This document shows positions 46,833 through 57,168 of a stretch of 64,000 bases of DNA, in pieces. The notes beneath the pieces were generated by a model. The model had not been told where the DNA came from, ran no database searches, and saw only the letters and a list, made by a program, of their open reading frames with translations. A program made the translations under genes and the position numbers. How positions within the stretch are numbered: the stretch's first letter is position 1; every line of letters begins with the position of its first letter. Where the stretch lies: NCBI RefSeq assembly GCF_030160235.1, contig NZ_BSNY01000053.1, forward strand, positions 124,001 through 188,000. The letters are read 5' to 3'. The stretch is from Mesorhizobium huakuii (GTDB lineage: Bacteria > Pseudomonadota > Alphaproteobacteria > Rhizobiales > Rhizobiaceae).

Positions 46833-46951
46833 CCCATACGCTTCGTCCATTCGGTTTGCCGCAGGCGGTCCGACTGTCCTGGGCCCCGGAACCAAAGGGC
46901 CTAGCGACAGTTATCCAACGAAGGGCTAATCAAGGCAATGGAGAAATTGCA

Positions 46952-47233
46952 ATGAAATCAATGATCATGTGCGCTTTGGCGCTTTCCATCGGATTGCCGG
47001 CTGTCGCTTCGGCGGCAGAGGCCGACGTAATCATCAGGACTCACCATCGCCACCACGGCAACGTCAGGATCATCAACGAGGACGGCCAGCGCCTGCATCA
47101 CCGCCACCATGGCACGGTGGCTTTCTACGATCACGGCCGCCGGCACCATCGCCCCGATGCCGTCGTTGTTACGAGTTCGGTCTACAAGCACCATCACCGC
47201 CGCCCGGTGGTGATCCAAAACAACGATTACTGA
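46952..47233 (+). CDS. Histidine-rich secreted protein
   Basis: A 93-residue protein with a signal peptide (cleavage near ASAAEA, residue 22). The mature part is packed with histidine clusters: RTHHRHHGN, LHHRHHGT, RRHHRPD and KHHHRRP. This composition suggests binding of Ni, Zn or Cu in the periplasm (inference). GGAG lies 8 bases before the ATG. No metal transporter gene adjoins it. Confidence 0.7.
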   Translation: MKSMIMCALALSIGLPAVASAAEADVIIRTHHRHHGNVRIINEDGQRLHHRHHGTVAFYDHGRRHHRPDAVVVTSSVYKHHHRRPVVIQNNDY

Positions 47234-47428
47234 TCGACCCAAGGGCCCGGCTCGTTACAGCCGGGCCTGCCGCATGAAATCTGAAATGTCCCTGGTGATC
47301 TGGCGTGCCGACACAAGGCATCATCAACGGACAGTCGTGTGATTTCGATGCCATTCAGCCTCTCCGAAAAAGGGTCGCGCAATCTCGCCACCTAGGCTGG
47401 AATGCCGGCTACGGCGCTTGCGAATATT

Positions 47429-47468
47429 TAGGGTTCGCCCGCCACGCGGACGTGGCGGGCGAACCCTA
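47429..47468. repeat. 18-base perfect inverted repeat
   Basis: Arms TAGGGTTCGCCCGCCACG (47429-47446) and its complement (47451-47468) with loop CGGA form a very stable hairpin. A second inverted pair CGAATATTT (47421-47429) and AAATATTCG (47505-47513) surrounds it. It could be a terminator or the fold of a small RNA or mobile-element remnant. The intergenic gap from 47234 to 47526 otherwise holds nothing I can name. Confidence 0.7.
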
Positions 47469-47526
47469 TCAGCGCAGGAAGGGACATAGCTGCGCCAATC
47501 TGCCAAATATTCGTACTCTCGGATGG

Positions 47527-47619
47527 TCAGCCTAAAGCCATTCCAATCGCCATGAAGGTGATGGGCATTGCGAATATCACCGCGAGCAACCAGCGCGCTT
47601 GGCCAACACTCTTATCCAT
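47527..47619 (-). CDS. 30-residue membrane protein
   Basis: A minus-strand ORF of 30 codons with a GGAGG site 6 bases before its ATG. Residues 1-9 are hydrophilic (MDKSVGQAR) and the rest, WLLAVIFAMPITFMAIGM, is one hydrophobic helix. No family is recognised. The ribosome binding site and the composition argue for a real gene. Confidence 0.6.
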   Translation of the reverse strand: MDKSVGQARWLLAVIFAMPITFMAIGMALG

Positions 47620-47818
47620 AAGCTTCCTCCAGGTTTAGCCGACAACGGTCACGAACGGTGGCTGTTCCGAACAGCACCACAGCCAGGACCATTGCATTTT
47701 GCGGTCGGACCAAGGTCCGGCGTTCCGTCGGACCGAAGCCCAGCCAGGGAACGTTTTCGCTGCGACCCAGTTTCGAGTGGTTGGGCGCGGGGACGATCAA
47801 ACGAGGAAGCGAAACTGG

Positions 47819-48040
47819 ATGAACGTGTCTAACAGTGAGGCCATACAATCCGATGTCCTGGGGGTGCGGGTGGCTGACCTCAAGATCAGAATGCGGCAGG
47901 CCCGGATTACCATGAGCGAAATGAAGACCTTCCGAAAGGTCGCGGCCATGATGGTCGACGGACGAGGCAGCATTGATGGCGACGACTTGATCGCCGCGTC
48001 CTTCGTTGCCGGTAGGCTGCTTGACGAGAAAACGCTCTGA
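47819..48040 (+). CDS. Hypothetical protein, 73 residues
   Basis: From the ATG at 47819, preceded by GAGGAAGC. No signal or membrane segment; SDVLGVRVADLKIRMRQARI and the charged C-terminus suggest a small helical cytosolic protein. Four bases separate it from the next gene, in the same direction, which supports it. No family recognised. Confidence 0.5.
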   Translation: MNVSNSEAIQSDVLGVRVADLKIRMRQARITMSEMKTFRKVAAMMVDGRGSIDGDDLIAASFVAGRLLDEKTL

Positions 48041-48044
48041 GACC

Positions 48045-48479
48045 ATGCGGACAATCAGCAAGCTTTTTGATTCCCATGCGGAAGCCTCCCGGGTTGCCGG
48101 AGAGCTGATGGCCGTCGGAGTTCCCCGCGTTCAGGTTGCCATTATCGGGCCCTACCAGGACGAACTGACAGTTCTAAGGTCTCCAAGCGTCATCCTTTGC
48201 GCCGTCGGTGCGGCATTGGCTTGCGTGAGCGCCCTTGCGGTCCACGGTATCAGTTCTCTTCCGGCCGGACTGCCGGCAACAGCACTGGTTTGCGCGGTCT
48301 GCGGCGGCGGTGCCGGCGGGCTGCTTGGTGGCTTCATGACCACAGCAAAGTCGGATGATCGGAGCGTTGCCGAGGGCATCGTCTTGGTGACGGCGCATGT
48401 CGATGAAAATGAAACCGACATCGCTCAGGCAGTGCTTGGCGGCTGCGCTCCCACTGCATTCATCGCCGAAGCAGCCTGA
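48045..48479 (+). CDS. YflT/general-stress-17M-like small membrane protein
   Basis: A 144-residue protein from the ATG at 48045. The N-terminal TISKLFDSHAEASRVAGELMAVG resembles the general stress protein 17M/YflT domain; a glycine-rich double membrane segment (AVGAALACVSALAV and CGGGAGGLLGG) and a short C-terminal domain follow. The role is unknown; relatives are stress-induced. It forms a unit with the preceding small gene. Confidence 0.6.
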   Translation: MRTISKLFDSHAEASRVAGELMAVGVPRVQVAIIGPYQDELTVLRSPSVILCAVGAALACVSALAVHGISSLPAGLPATALVCAVCGGGAGGLLGGFMTTAKSDDRSVAEGIVLVTAHVDENETDIAQAVLGGCAPTAFIAEAA

Positions 48480-48573
48480 CTTTCAGGCAGTTTGAACGAA
48501 CGGCGGCGCGGGGCAGCCGGGCGCCACACCAGCGCGAGCCGCTAAGATCGGTCCGGGGCAAGGATCGACGAAA

Positions 48574-48601
48574 GGCCGCCCCGGCGTCAACCGGGGCGGC
48601 C
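48574..48601 (+). terminator. Strong G+C hairpin downstream of the stress-protein-like gene
   Basis: Perfect 11-base stem GGCCGCCCCGG/CCGGGGCGGCC with a 6-base loop. The downstream sequence has few Ts, so termination would be weak or factor-dependent. The 48480-48800 gap contains no convincing gene. Confidence 0.6.
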
Positions 48602-48800
48602 CCTCTTCGTTTCCAGTGATTGAATTTAGACACTCGACGGACACCAACTTCGGGTGGCCGAGAACGTTCCCACATCGCAGGCCTCGTGGTGCCATGCCCG
48701 AGGGCTCTTTCGCGAGCCCAATCTTTGACGAAATAATCGTCGGCTCCAGATAGTTCGGTGGATATGATGAAGCCAGTGAAACGGCGAGCCGGGTGTGGAC

Positions 48801-49145
48801 ATGAATTTGATCGCGACGACGACCTCGACGCCGGTTCTTGTGATTGCGGTGCTTCTCTTTACCGGCTGCTCGTCGATCGGCAGGACCGCCGATCCGGCGA
48901 AGTACGAGAGCATGAGCTGTACAGAGCTCAACGGAGCGCTGGGGGAGAACGCGACTGAAATCTCGCAGACCGCCATCACCCGCGGCAAGGTGGCCAACAC
49001 CAGTGTTCCGCGCTGGCTACTCGGCGGCTCGCGCGTGAAGACCGCCGTCGCCAACCGTGAGACTGCCCGCATCGATCGGCTGAAGCAGCAGCAGGATGCC
49101 ATTGCCGCCGTACGGGCGCGCAAATGCCCGAGATCAGCTGACTGA
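48801..49145 (+). CDS. Small lipoprotein
   Basis: A 114-residue protein from the ATG at 48801 (a GTG at 48795 is possible). The signal is VLVIAVLLFTGCSS with a lipobox LFTGC, so the mature N-terminal cysteine is lipid-linked. The rest is mostly helical and basic (SRVKTAVANRETARIDRLKQQQ), with two cysteines after the lipobox. Function unknown. Confidence 0.7.
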   Translation: MNLIATTTSTPVLVIAVLLFTGCSSIGRTADPAKYESMSCTELNGALGENATEISQTAITRGKVANTSVPRWLLGGSRVKTAVANRETARIDRLKQQQDAIAAVRARKCPRSAD

Positions 49146-49190
49146 GCGAACGGACGCCGCCCGATGATTGCCCTTACCTGAAACGACGTC

Positions 49191-50825
<1,635 letters not shown>

Positions 50826-50826
50826 C

Positions 50827-51948
50827 TTATCGATCCCTCGGGTCAAGTGCGTCGCGCAGGCCGTCGCCGACGAAATTCAGGGCGAACAGCGTCGAGACGA
50901 GGAAGAAGGCGGGGAACAGAAGCAGCCAGTTGGCGGTGCCGATGTTCTTGGCGCCGACCGAGATCAGCACGCCCCAACTGGTCATCGGCTCCTGCACGCC
51001 AAGGCCGAGGAACGACAGGAAACTCTCCAGGATGATGACCTGCGGCACCAGCAAGGTCATGTAGATCACCACCGGACCGAGCAAATTGGGGATGACATGG
51101 CGCAGCAGGATGCCGCGCTGGCCGACGCCCATGGCTTCCGCCGCCTGGACATATTCCTGGCGGCGGATCGACAGCGCCTGGCCGCGCACGATGCGCGCCA
51201 TGTCAAGCCACAGCACCGCCCCTACCGCCAGGAACATCAGCACGAAGTTGCGGCCGAAGAACACCACCAGCATGATGACGAAGAAGATGAACGGCAAGGA
51301 GTAGAGCACATCGACGATGCGCATCATCGCCTCGTCGATCTTGCCGCCGGAGAAACCCGCGGCAGCGCCGTAGATCACCCCGATCACCACCGCCACGACG
51401 CCGGCGAGCAGGCCGATGGCCAGTGAGATGCGCCCGGCCATCAGCGTGCGCGAGAGCAGATCGCGGCCTGTGTTGTCGGTGCCGAACAGAAAATATTGCT
51501 GCTTGACCGACGCGCTCATCGTCACTTCCAGACCGTCGGACGACTTGCTCTCGATCTTGGTGTCGTCAAAGGCATCGGAGCGGTCGAGGTAGCGGATATT
51601 GCGGTCATCGATCGGCTTCGTCGACTTGACCGTGACGAAGACGTGATCGCCCTCCTGGTGCCATTCCTTGATATCGACCCGCATGCGCTTGATCGCATCA
51701 CTGAGCGCGGACTCGATCATGTCGGCCTTCGGATAGGCTGTCAGGCTTGGCGGCATGCGCACATAGTCGGCATAGATGGTCGTGTACTGGTGCGGCACGA
51801 ACCAGTGGCCAAACACGCTGACGAGCCCGATCAAAGCGAGGTAGTAGAGGCTGAACATGGCGGCACGGTTGGCCTTGAGGCGCGCCCAGGCATCGCCCCA
51901 CAGCGAGCGGCCGACGATAGCGGGAGCAGTGGCTGCGATGTCAGTCAT
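50827..51948 (-). CDS. Oligopeptide ABC transporter permease (DppC type)
   Basis: A 373-residue permease starting MTDIAATAPAIVG. After the first helix there is a periplasmic insert of about 90 residues (HQYTTIYADYVRMPP onwards), then five further helices with the EAA-type loop AAEAMGVGQRGIL. This longer form is known in rhizobial peptide transporters. It overlaps the upstream permease by 8 bases. Confidence 0.92.
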   Translation of the reverse strand: MTDIAATAPAIVGRSLWGDAWARLKANRAAMFSLYYLALIGLVSVFGHWFVPHQYTTIYADYVRMPPSLTAYPKADMIESALSDAIKRMRVDIKEWHQEGDHVFVTVKSTKPIDDRNIRYLDRSDAFDDTKIESKSSDGLEVTMSASVKQQYFLFGTDNTGRDLLSRTLMAGRISLAIGLLAGVVAVVIGVIYGAAAGFSGGKIDEAMMRIVDVLYSLPFIFFVIMLVVFFGRNFVLMFLAVGAVLWLDMARIVRGQALSIRRQEYVQAAEAMGVGQRGILLRHVIPNLLGPVVIYMTLLVPQVIILESFLSFLGLGVQEPMTSWGVLISVGAKNIGTANWLLLFPAFFLVSTLFALNFVGDGLRDALDPRDR

Positions 51949-52864
51949 AGCGCACCCTCGGGTCGACGACCGCATACATGACGTCGACGATCAGGTTGAA
52001 GACGATGGTGAAGATGGCGATCACCACCACCGTCCCCATCACCAGCGTGTAGTCGCGGTTGAGCGCCGCATCGACGAAGTAGCGACCGACGCCGGGAATG
52101 GAGAAGATCGTCTCGACGATGACGGAACCGGTCAAAAGGGCCGCCGCCGCCGGGCCGGTGAAGGAAACGATCGGCAGGATGGCGCCGCGCAAGGCGTGCT
52201 TGACCACCACAGACCAGTCGGAAAGGCCGAGCGCGCGGGCGGTGCGGATGTGATGGGATCGCAGCGATTCGATCATCGAGCCGCGCATGAGGCGGGCGAC
52301 GATGGCGATCTGCGGCAAGGCCAGCGTCAGCACCGGGCCGACCTTGTTGATGAAGGCGCCATCACCCCAGCCGCCGATCGGCAGGAGCTTCCAGGTCAGT
52401 CCGAAGAGAAGCTGGATCACTGGCGCGATGACGAAGGTCGGTATGGTGCTGCCGGCCGTGGCCAGCGCAATCACCGTATAGTCGCCAAGCTTGTTCTGGT
52501 TGAGCGCGGCAATGGTGCCGAGCACGGAACCGAGCAGCAGCGCCAGGATCAGCGCCGAAGCGCCGAGCTGCACCGAAATGGGCAGGCCCTTGGCGAACAG
52601 TTCGGTGACGGTGAAATCCGGCATGTTGTAGCTCGGGCCGAAATTGCCGCGCAACAGATTGCCGAGATAGTGGACATATTGCAGCCAGAGCGGATCGTTG
52701 AGGCCGAACTGGGCTTCAAGGTTGGCCTTGATCTCGGGGCTCAGCCCCCGCTCCTGGTTGAATGGCCCGCCTGGCGCGACACGCATCAGGAAGAACGCCA
52801 TCGTCACAATGACGAAAAGCGTCGGTATGGCGGTCAAAAGCCGCCGGAATACGTATCGCAGCAT
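51941..52864 (-). CDS. Oligopeptide ABC transporter permease (DppB type)
   Basis: A 307-residue permease with six helices; MLRYVFRRLLTAIPTLFVI and the ARALGLSDWSVVVKHALRGAIL EAA loop are typical of DppB/OppB. It is the first permease after the binding-protein gene and overlaps the second. Peptide import into the cytosol is its role. Confidence 0.93.
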   Translation of the reverse strand: MLRYVFRRLLTAIPTLFVIVTMAFFLMRVAPGGPFNQERGLSPEIKANLEAQFGLNDPLWLQYVHYLGNLLRGNFGPSYNMPDFTVTELFAKGLPISVQLGASALILALLLGSVLGTIAALNQNKLGDYTVIALATAGSTIPTFVIAPVIQLLFGLTWKLLPIGGWGDGAFINKVGPVLTLALPQIAIVARLMRGSMIESLRSHHIRTARALGLSDWSVVVKHALRGAILPIVSFTGPAAAALLTGSVIVETIFSIPGVGRYFVDAALNRDYTLVMGTVVVIAIFTIVFNLIVDVMYAVVDPRVRYD

Positions 52865-52931
52865 CGGTGCCCCACTTGATCCGGAACACGCCTGTCCGAT
52901 TGGACCATTGTGCTCCAGCCTTCAAATCTTC

Positions 52932-52974
52932 GCACCGGATTTTCCGAAAATCGATTGCGCTTCCCGGCCGATGC
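52932..52974. repeat. Degenerate copy of the rhizobial palindromic repeat
   Basis: GCACCGGATTTTCCGAAAATC through GGCCGATGC is a decayed version of the repeat at 58853-58905 (GCATCGGATTGCCCGAAAACC...CGATGC). It lies between the DppB start and the binding-protein stop. The outer stem is imperfect. Confidence 0.45.
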
Positions 52975-52989
52975 GATGGCAAACCAGCA

Positions 52990-53014
52990 CCGCCGCGCAC
53001 AAAGTGCGCGGCGG
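52990..53014 (-). terminator. Hairpin between binding protein and permease genes
   Basis: Perfect 11-base stem CCGCCGCGCAC/GTGCGCGGCGG with loop AAA, 12 bases after the stop of the binding-protein gene. No T-tract follows, so it probably stabilises or partly terminates the transcript, giving more binding protein than permease (inference). Confidence 0.6.
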
Positions 53015-53026
53015 CTTGGCCAGGGA

Positions 53027-54619
53027 TCAGTCCTTGCTGACGAAACGCGACGGATGGATATCCATCACATTGTCGACGAAGCCATGCAGCTTCGAGGACA
53101 CGATGTCGTGGTAGCTATAGTAGAGCAGCGGGATCTGGCCGACGTCGTCGACGAGAATGCGCTCGGCCTCGGAGAGCTCCTTCATGCGCTCCTCGGGCTT
53201 GCCGCCGGCGGCGGCTGCCTTGTCCATGGCCGCTTCATAGGCCGGGCTGTTGTAGTTCGAGTAGTTGTTGCCGCTCGCCTTGCGCGAGATGCCAAGGAAG
53301 GTTTCCGGATCCTTGTAGTCGGCGATCCAGGCGGCACGCGCCACGTCATAGTCGCCCTTCTGCTCGAGGAAGGAGTAATGCGTCTTGGTGTCGGTGTTGA
53401 GCAGCGTGACGTCGACGCCAAGCGGCTTGAGCTGCTCCTGGATGGCGACCGCGGTGTTCTTGTGGTTCTCCGAGGTGTTGTAGCGGATTTCCATCTTCAG
53501 CGGATGTTCGGGCGTGTAGCCAAGTTTCTCGAGGATCTTCTTGGCCGCGTCCTCGCGGTCTATCTGCGGCATGTCGGCGTATTTGGCCATTGCGGGCGTG
53601 TAGCCCTCGATGCCGGGAGGCACCATCGAATAGCCGGGCAGCATCGAGTTCTGCCAGACCTTTTCGGCGATGAAGTCGCGGTCGATCGCCATCGAGATGG
53701 CGTTGCGCAGTTCAGGGTTGTTCCACGGCGCCTTGTCCGTCTTGATCGCGTAATAATAGGTGCCGAGATACGGGCCGACATGGATCTGGGCGCCGAACTT
53801 GGTCTTGAGGTCAGCGAGCTGTTCGGTCGGCAGATCGTCATAGCTGTCGAGTTCGCCGGCCTCGAAGCGCTTCATCGCCGATGAGCGGTCTTCGGTCGGG
53901 ATGTAGTTGACCACGTCGAACTTGACGGTCGCGGCGTCCCAGAATTTCGGATTCTTGACCAGCTTCATGTGGTCGTTGGGAACCCATTCGGCCAGCGTAT
54001 AGGCGCCGTTCGAGACGAGATTGCCCGGCTTGATCCAGTCGGCGCCGAGTTTTTCAATCGAGGCCTTGCTGACCGGATAGGTCGCCTGGTGGGTCAGCAT
54101 CTCCAGGAAGTACGGAGTCGGCGCCTTCAGCGTCACTTCCAAGGTGTTGGCGTCGATCGCCTTGACGCCCATGTCCTCGGGCTTGCCCTTCTTGGTGTTG
54201 ACGTCCTCTGCGCCCTTCACCGGATACAGCATCGAGGCGTATTCGGCGCCGGTCGCCGGGTCCTCCAGCCGATGGAAGGCGTAGACGAAGTCGTCCGCCG
54301 TCACCGGGCTGCCGTCCGACCACATGCCGTCCTTGCGCAGCTTGAAGGTGTATACGGTGCCGTCATCCGATACCGTCCAGCTTTCAGCCGCGCCGGGAAT
54401 GAGGTTTGCCTTCTCGTCCTGCATGACCAGTCCCTGGAACAGGTCGCGCAGCACATTGGCTTCATAGACCGTCGAGGTCTTGTGTGGGTCGACCGATTCC
54501 GATTCGGCGGCGGTGCCCCTGTTGTAGACGCTCTCGGCGAACGCCGGCGAGTAGAATGCGCCGGCGGCTACCGCCATGGTGGTGGCGAATACCGTCGCCT
54601 TCAGCATGTTTTTCAGCAT
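53027..54619 (-). CDS. Oligopeptide ABC transporter substrate-binding protein
   Basis: A 530-residue periplasmic protein (SBP_bac_5, OppA type). Signal peptide residues 1-28 end near SPAFA. RDGMWSDGSPVTADDFVYAF and QDEKANLIPGAAESWTVSDDG are standard family segments. It heads the operon; the ATG at 54619 has GGGAG upstream. It binds peptides, possibly with murein peptides as alternative. Confidence 0.93.
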   Translation of the reverse strand: MLKNMLKATVFATTMAVAAGAFYSPAFAESVYNRGTAAESESVDPHKTSTVYEANVLRDLFQGLVMQDEKANLIPGAAESWTVSDDGTVYTFKLRKDGMWSDGSPVTADDFVYAFHRLEDPATGAEYASMLYPVKGAEDVNTKKGKPEDMGVKAIDANTLEVTLKAPTPYFLEMLTHQATYPVSKASIEKLGADWIKPGNLVSNGAYTLAEWVPNDHMKLVKNPKFWDAATVKFDVVNYIPTEDRSSAMKRFEAGELDSYDDLPTEQLADLKTKFGAQIHVGPYLGTYYYAIKTDKAPWNNPELRNAISMAIDRDFIAEKVWQNSMLPGYSMVPPGIEGYTPAMAKYADMPQIDREDAAKKILEKLGYTPEHPLKMEIRYNTSENHKNTAVAIQEQLKPLGVDVTLLNTDTKTHYSFLEQKGDYDVARAAWIADYKDPETFLGISRKASGNNYSNYNSPAYEAAMDKAAAAGGKPEERMKELSEAERILVDDVGQIPLLYYSYHDIVSSKLHGFVDNVMDIHPSRFVSKD

Positions 54620-54901
54620 GAAGTTCTCCCTGTGGCGCTGCCGTGGGCGCGCCTTCAAGTGTTGACGCCCCGGAACCGATGCCTGGTTCCTTTGAGCGCG
54701 CCGCCGGTTCCCCCCGGCAGCTGGTGGCAGGAGACTAGACAGGAGGTAAGCTCTTTTCAACCGAGTACTGATTGACCCTAAGTCAATCCCTAGAATCGAA
54801 TAAGCAACGGCTAAATTAGAACGGCGCTTTCAATCGCGCGCATCTGCAGGTTGCACCCAGAGTTTTCGCTTTCTGCATGCGAACTTTGGCATGCTGACAG
54901 C
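54620..54901. promoter_or_regulatory. Divergent promoter region for the opp-like operon and tadE-like gene
   Basis: A 282-base gap. The inverted repeat GATTGAC(N5)GTCAATC lies at 54770-54788, with AT-rich sequence to either side, and could be an operator. No gene seen. Confidence 0.5.
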
Positions 54902-55348
54902 ATGGTCCAGAACCCCATTCCCAGGCTCCGAAGGCGTGCCTTCTCGAAAGACAATTCGGGAACCTCAGCCGTCGAATTCGCGCTGTTGTCGCCGATTTTT
55001 ATCCTCCTTCTGCTCGGAATGGTTGCGTACGGTATCTATTTTGGCGCTGCCAACTCGGTCCAGCAGATCGCGGCGGATGCCGCCCGGACGGCCATAGCCG
55101 GGTTGAACCAGACCGAGCGGCAGACGCTCGTGGCCGCCTTCCTCACCAACAATGCCGGTGGCTACCCCTTCGTGGACGCCAGCAAACTGACCTACCAGGC
55201 CAATGACAGCGTGGCCGACGGCAGCCAGTTCGTCGTGTCGATCTCATACGATGCGCGCAACCTGCCGATCTGGAATCTCTTCCCGGGCATAGCCATGCCG
55301 GGGACCACCATCAAGCGTCAGTCGACAATCAGGGTCGGGGGTATCTGA
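54902..55348 (+). CDS. TadE-like pilus assembly protein
   Basis: A 148-residue protein with one N-terminal membrane segment. SGTSAVEFALLSPIFILLLL is the TadE prepilin-like motif, including the glutamate seen after the cleavage site in pseudopilins. TadE and TadG are minor components of Flp/Tad pili. It is directly followed by the TadG-like gene. No other tad genes are in the window. Confidence 0.85.
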   Translation: MVQNPIPRLRRRAFSKDNSGTSAVEFALLSPIFILLLLGMVAYGIYFGAANSVQQIAADAARTAIAGLNQTERQTLVAAFLTNNAGGYPFVDASKLTYQANDSVADGSQFVVSISYDARNLPIWNLFPGIAMPGTTIKRQSTIRVGGI

Positions 55349-57118
55349 ATGCTGCGGCATGCCGGCAAGGGCATCGGCCGGCTTGCACGGTCGATGGCGG
55401 GAGACAGAAAGGCGAACTTCGCGGTCATGACCGCGCTGAGCGCGCCGGTCGCGCTGGCGCTGGCGGCGGTGGCCATCGATGAAGCCTCCATCTACACCGA
55501 GCGTCGGGAAGCCCAGGCGATGGTCGATCTGGCGGCGATCACAGCCGCCTCGAACATCAACAATGTCAACACGGCGGTCGTCACCACGCTCACCGACAAC
55601 GGCATGCCGGGTGTCGTCGTTCAAGCCTCGGGCCAGACCATTGCCCCAGCCGTCGGCAAGACGGTGGTGACGGTCACGCGAGGCCGATATGCCTCGACGA
55701 CCACCAATGTCACCCAGCGCTTCCAGCCGGGCGTGACACCCTACAATGCGGTGCGTGTCACGCTGGCGAAAGTCCCCGCCCGCTATTTCGCGAGCTCGCT
55801 CATCCCCACGCCCGTCATCGGCACCCAAGCCACGGCCAGCATGACGCCGCAGGCGACATTCTCGGTAGGGTCGAGGCTGCTCAGCGTCAATGGCGGTATC
55901 CTCAATGCTCTGTTGAGCGGGCTCCTCGGCGGCAACATCTCGCTCAGTGTCATGGACTATAACGGGCTGATCTCGGCCGATGTCAGCGTGCTGTCCTTCA
56001 TCAGCGCGCTCGCCACACAGTTGAACATCACGGCCGGCACCTATTCGGACGTGCTGGCCTCGAAAGCGACCGTCGGCCAGATCGCGACTGCCATGGCCAA
56101 TGTCCCTGGCCTCGGCAACACGGCGAAGGTCGCCCTCCAGACCATCGCTTCCAAATCGACCAGCACGGTCAAGATCCCGCTCTCCAGCCTTGTCGATCTC
56201 GGCTCCGTCGGCAGCCTGGGGCTCGGGCAACAGCCGTCCGGCCTCGGCGTCGATGCAAGCGCCATGGGAATGCTGACCGCCGCCGCCGTGCTCGCCAACG
56301 GCACCAACCAGGCCGCGATCGACCTCGGCGCCACCATACCGGGGCTGCTCTCGACCAAGCTCAACATCGCCATCGGGGAGCCGCCGCAATCCTCGCCGTG
56401 GCTCGCGGTCGACGGCATCGGCACTGTCGTGCGGACCGCCCAGACGCGCATCAAACTGACGGCCACCGTCGGTGTCGGCACGCCCGGCCTCGGCGGCGGC
56501 ATCAGCCTGCTGGCGGTCAACCTGCCGCTCAATGTCGAAGTCGCCTATGCCGAAGCCAAGCTGACCGACATCACCTGCCCGACAGGGCCTTCCAGCATCA
56601 GCGTTTCCATCGCCGCGCACCCGGGCGTTGCCCAACTGAACCTGGCCAACAGCAACAATCCCTCCGGCTTCGCCGATTTCAGCCAGCCGCAGACCTTCAC
56701 CGATGCCGACATCGCCGATGTGAGCCTGCATCTGCTGCTGATCAACATCCCGTTGATCCAGGTGATGGGGTCGGCCGCGACCGCGATCACCAACAACAAC
56801 CCGCAGACCTTGACCTTCAGCGCAACCGACATCGCCAACAAGACGGTGAAAACCGTTTCGACGCGCAACATCTCGCAGTCGCTCACCACGTCGCTGGTCA
56901 ACAACCTGTCGCTTTCAGCCAATGTGCTTGGTCTCGGCATCGATCTCAGTTCCCTGCTCGGAACGGTCAAACCGGCGGTGGTGACCCTGCTCAACACCGT
57001 AACGGCGCCCGTGGACGACTTGCTCTACAATGTGCTGTCGGCCTTGGGTGTCGGCGTCGGCCAGGCCGACGTGCGCGTCACCGGAGCGACCTGCGGACGG
57101 GCGGTGCTCGTTCAGTAA
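55349..57118 (+). CDS. TadG-like protein
   Basis: A 589-residue protein with an N-terminal membrane segment (MTALSAPVALALAAVAIDEA region, residues about 27-45) and a long, low-charge extracytoplasmic part rich in Leu, Ala, Ser, Thr and Val with recurrent LLSGLLGGN-like segments. The DUF2134/TadG type is indicated by the N-terminus. Its ATG follows the TadE stop directly. It probably belongs to a surface pilus or secretion system whose other genes are elsewhere. Confidence 0.75.
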   Translation: MLRHAGKGIGRLARSMAGDRKANFAVMTALSAPVALALAAVAIDEASIYTERREAQAMVDLAAITAASNINNVNTAVVTTLTDNGMPGVVVQASGQTIAPAVGKTVVTVTRGRYASTTTNVTQRFQPGVTPYNAVRVTLAKVPARYFASSLIPTPVIGTQATASMTPQATFSVGSRLLSVNGGILNALLSGLLGGNISLSVMDYNGLISADVSVLSFISALATQLNITAGTYSDVLASKATVGQIATAMANVPGLGNTAKVALQTIASKSTSTVKIPLSSLVDLGSVGSLGLGQQPSGLGVDASAMGMLTAAAVLANGTNQAAIDLGATIPGLLSTKLNIAIGEPPQSSPWLAVDGIGTVVRTAQTRIKLTATVGVGTPGLGGGISLLAVNLPLNVEVAYAEAKLTDITCPTGPSSISVSIAAHPGVAQLNLANSNNPSGFADFSQPQTFTDADIADVSLHLLLINIPLIQVMGSAATAITNNNPQTLTFSATDIANKTVKTVSTRNISQSLTTSLVNNLSLSANVLGLGIDLSSLLGTVKPAVVTLLNTVTAPVDDLLYNVLSALGVGVGQADVRVTGATCGRAVLVQ

Positions 57119-57123
57119 GGTTT

Positions 57124-57150
57124 CCTGGCCAAGCGGGTCGCTTGGCCAGG
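57124..57150. terminator. Hairpin between tadG-like and alpha-glucosidase genes
   Basis: Perfect 12-base stem CCTGGCCAAGCG/CGCTTGGCCAGG with loop GGT, 5 bases after the tadG-like stop. It is placed between two convergent genes and may terminate both; no T-tract is seen. Confidence 0.6.
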
Positions 57151-57168
57151 GCGCAGCCGAACCGCCAG

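Noticed and set aside
47612-48061. 149-residue minus-strand frame
   Set aside because: It is antisense to two small plus-strand genes with ribosome binding sites and has no recognisable features.
44297-49190. Prophage or integrative element downstream of tRNA-Pro
   Set aside because: No integrase, phage, transfer or transposase gene is present and no duplicate tRNA end was seen; only a possible old remnant can be claimed.
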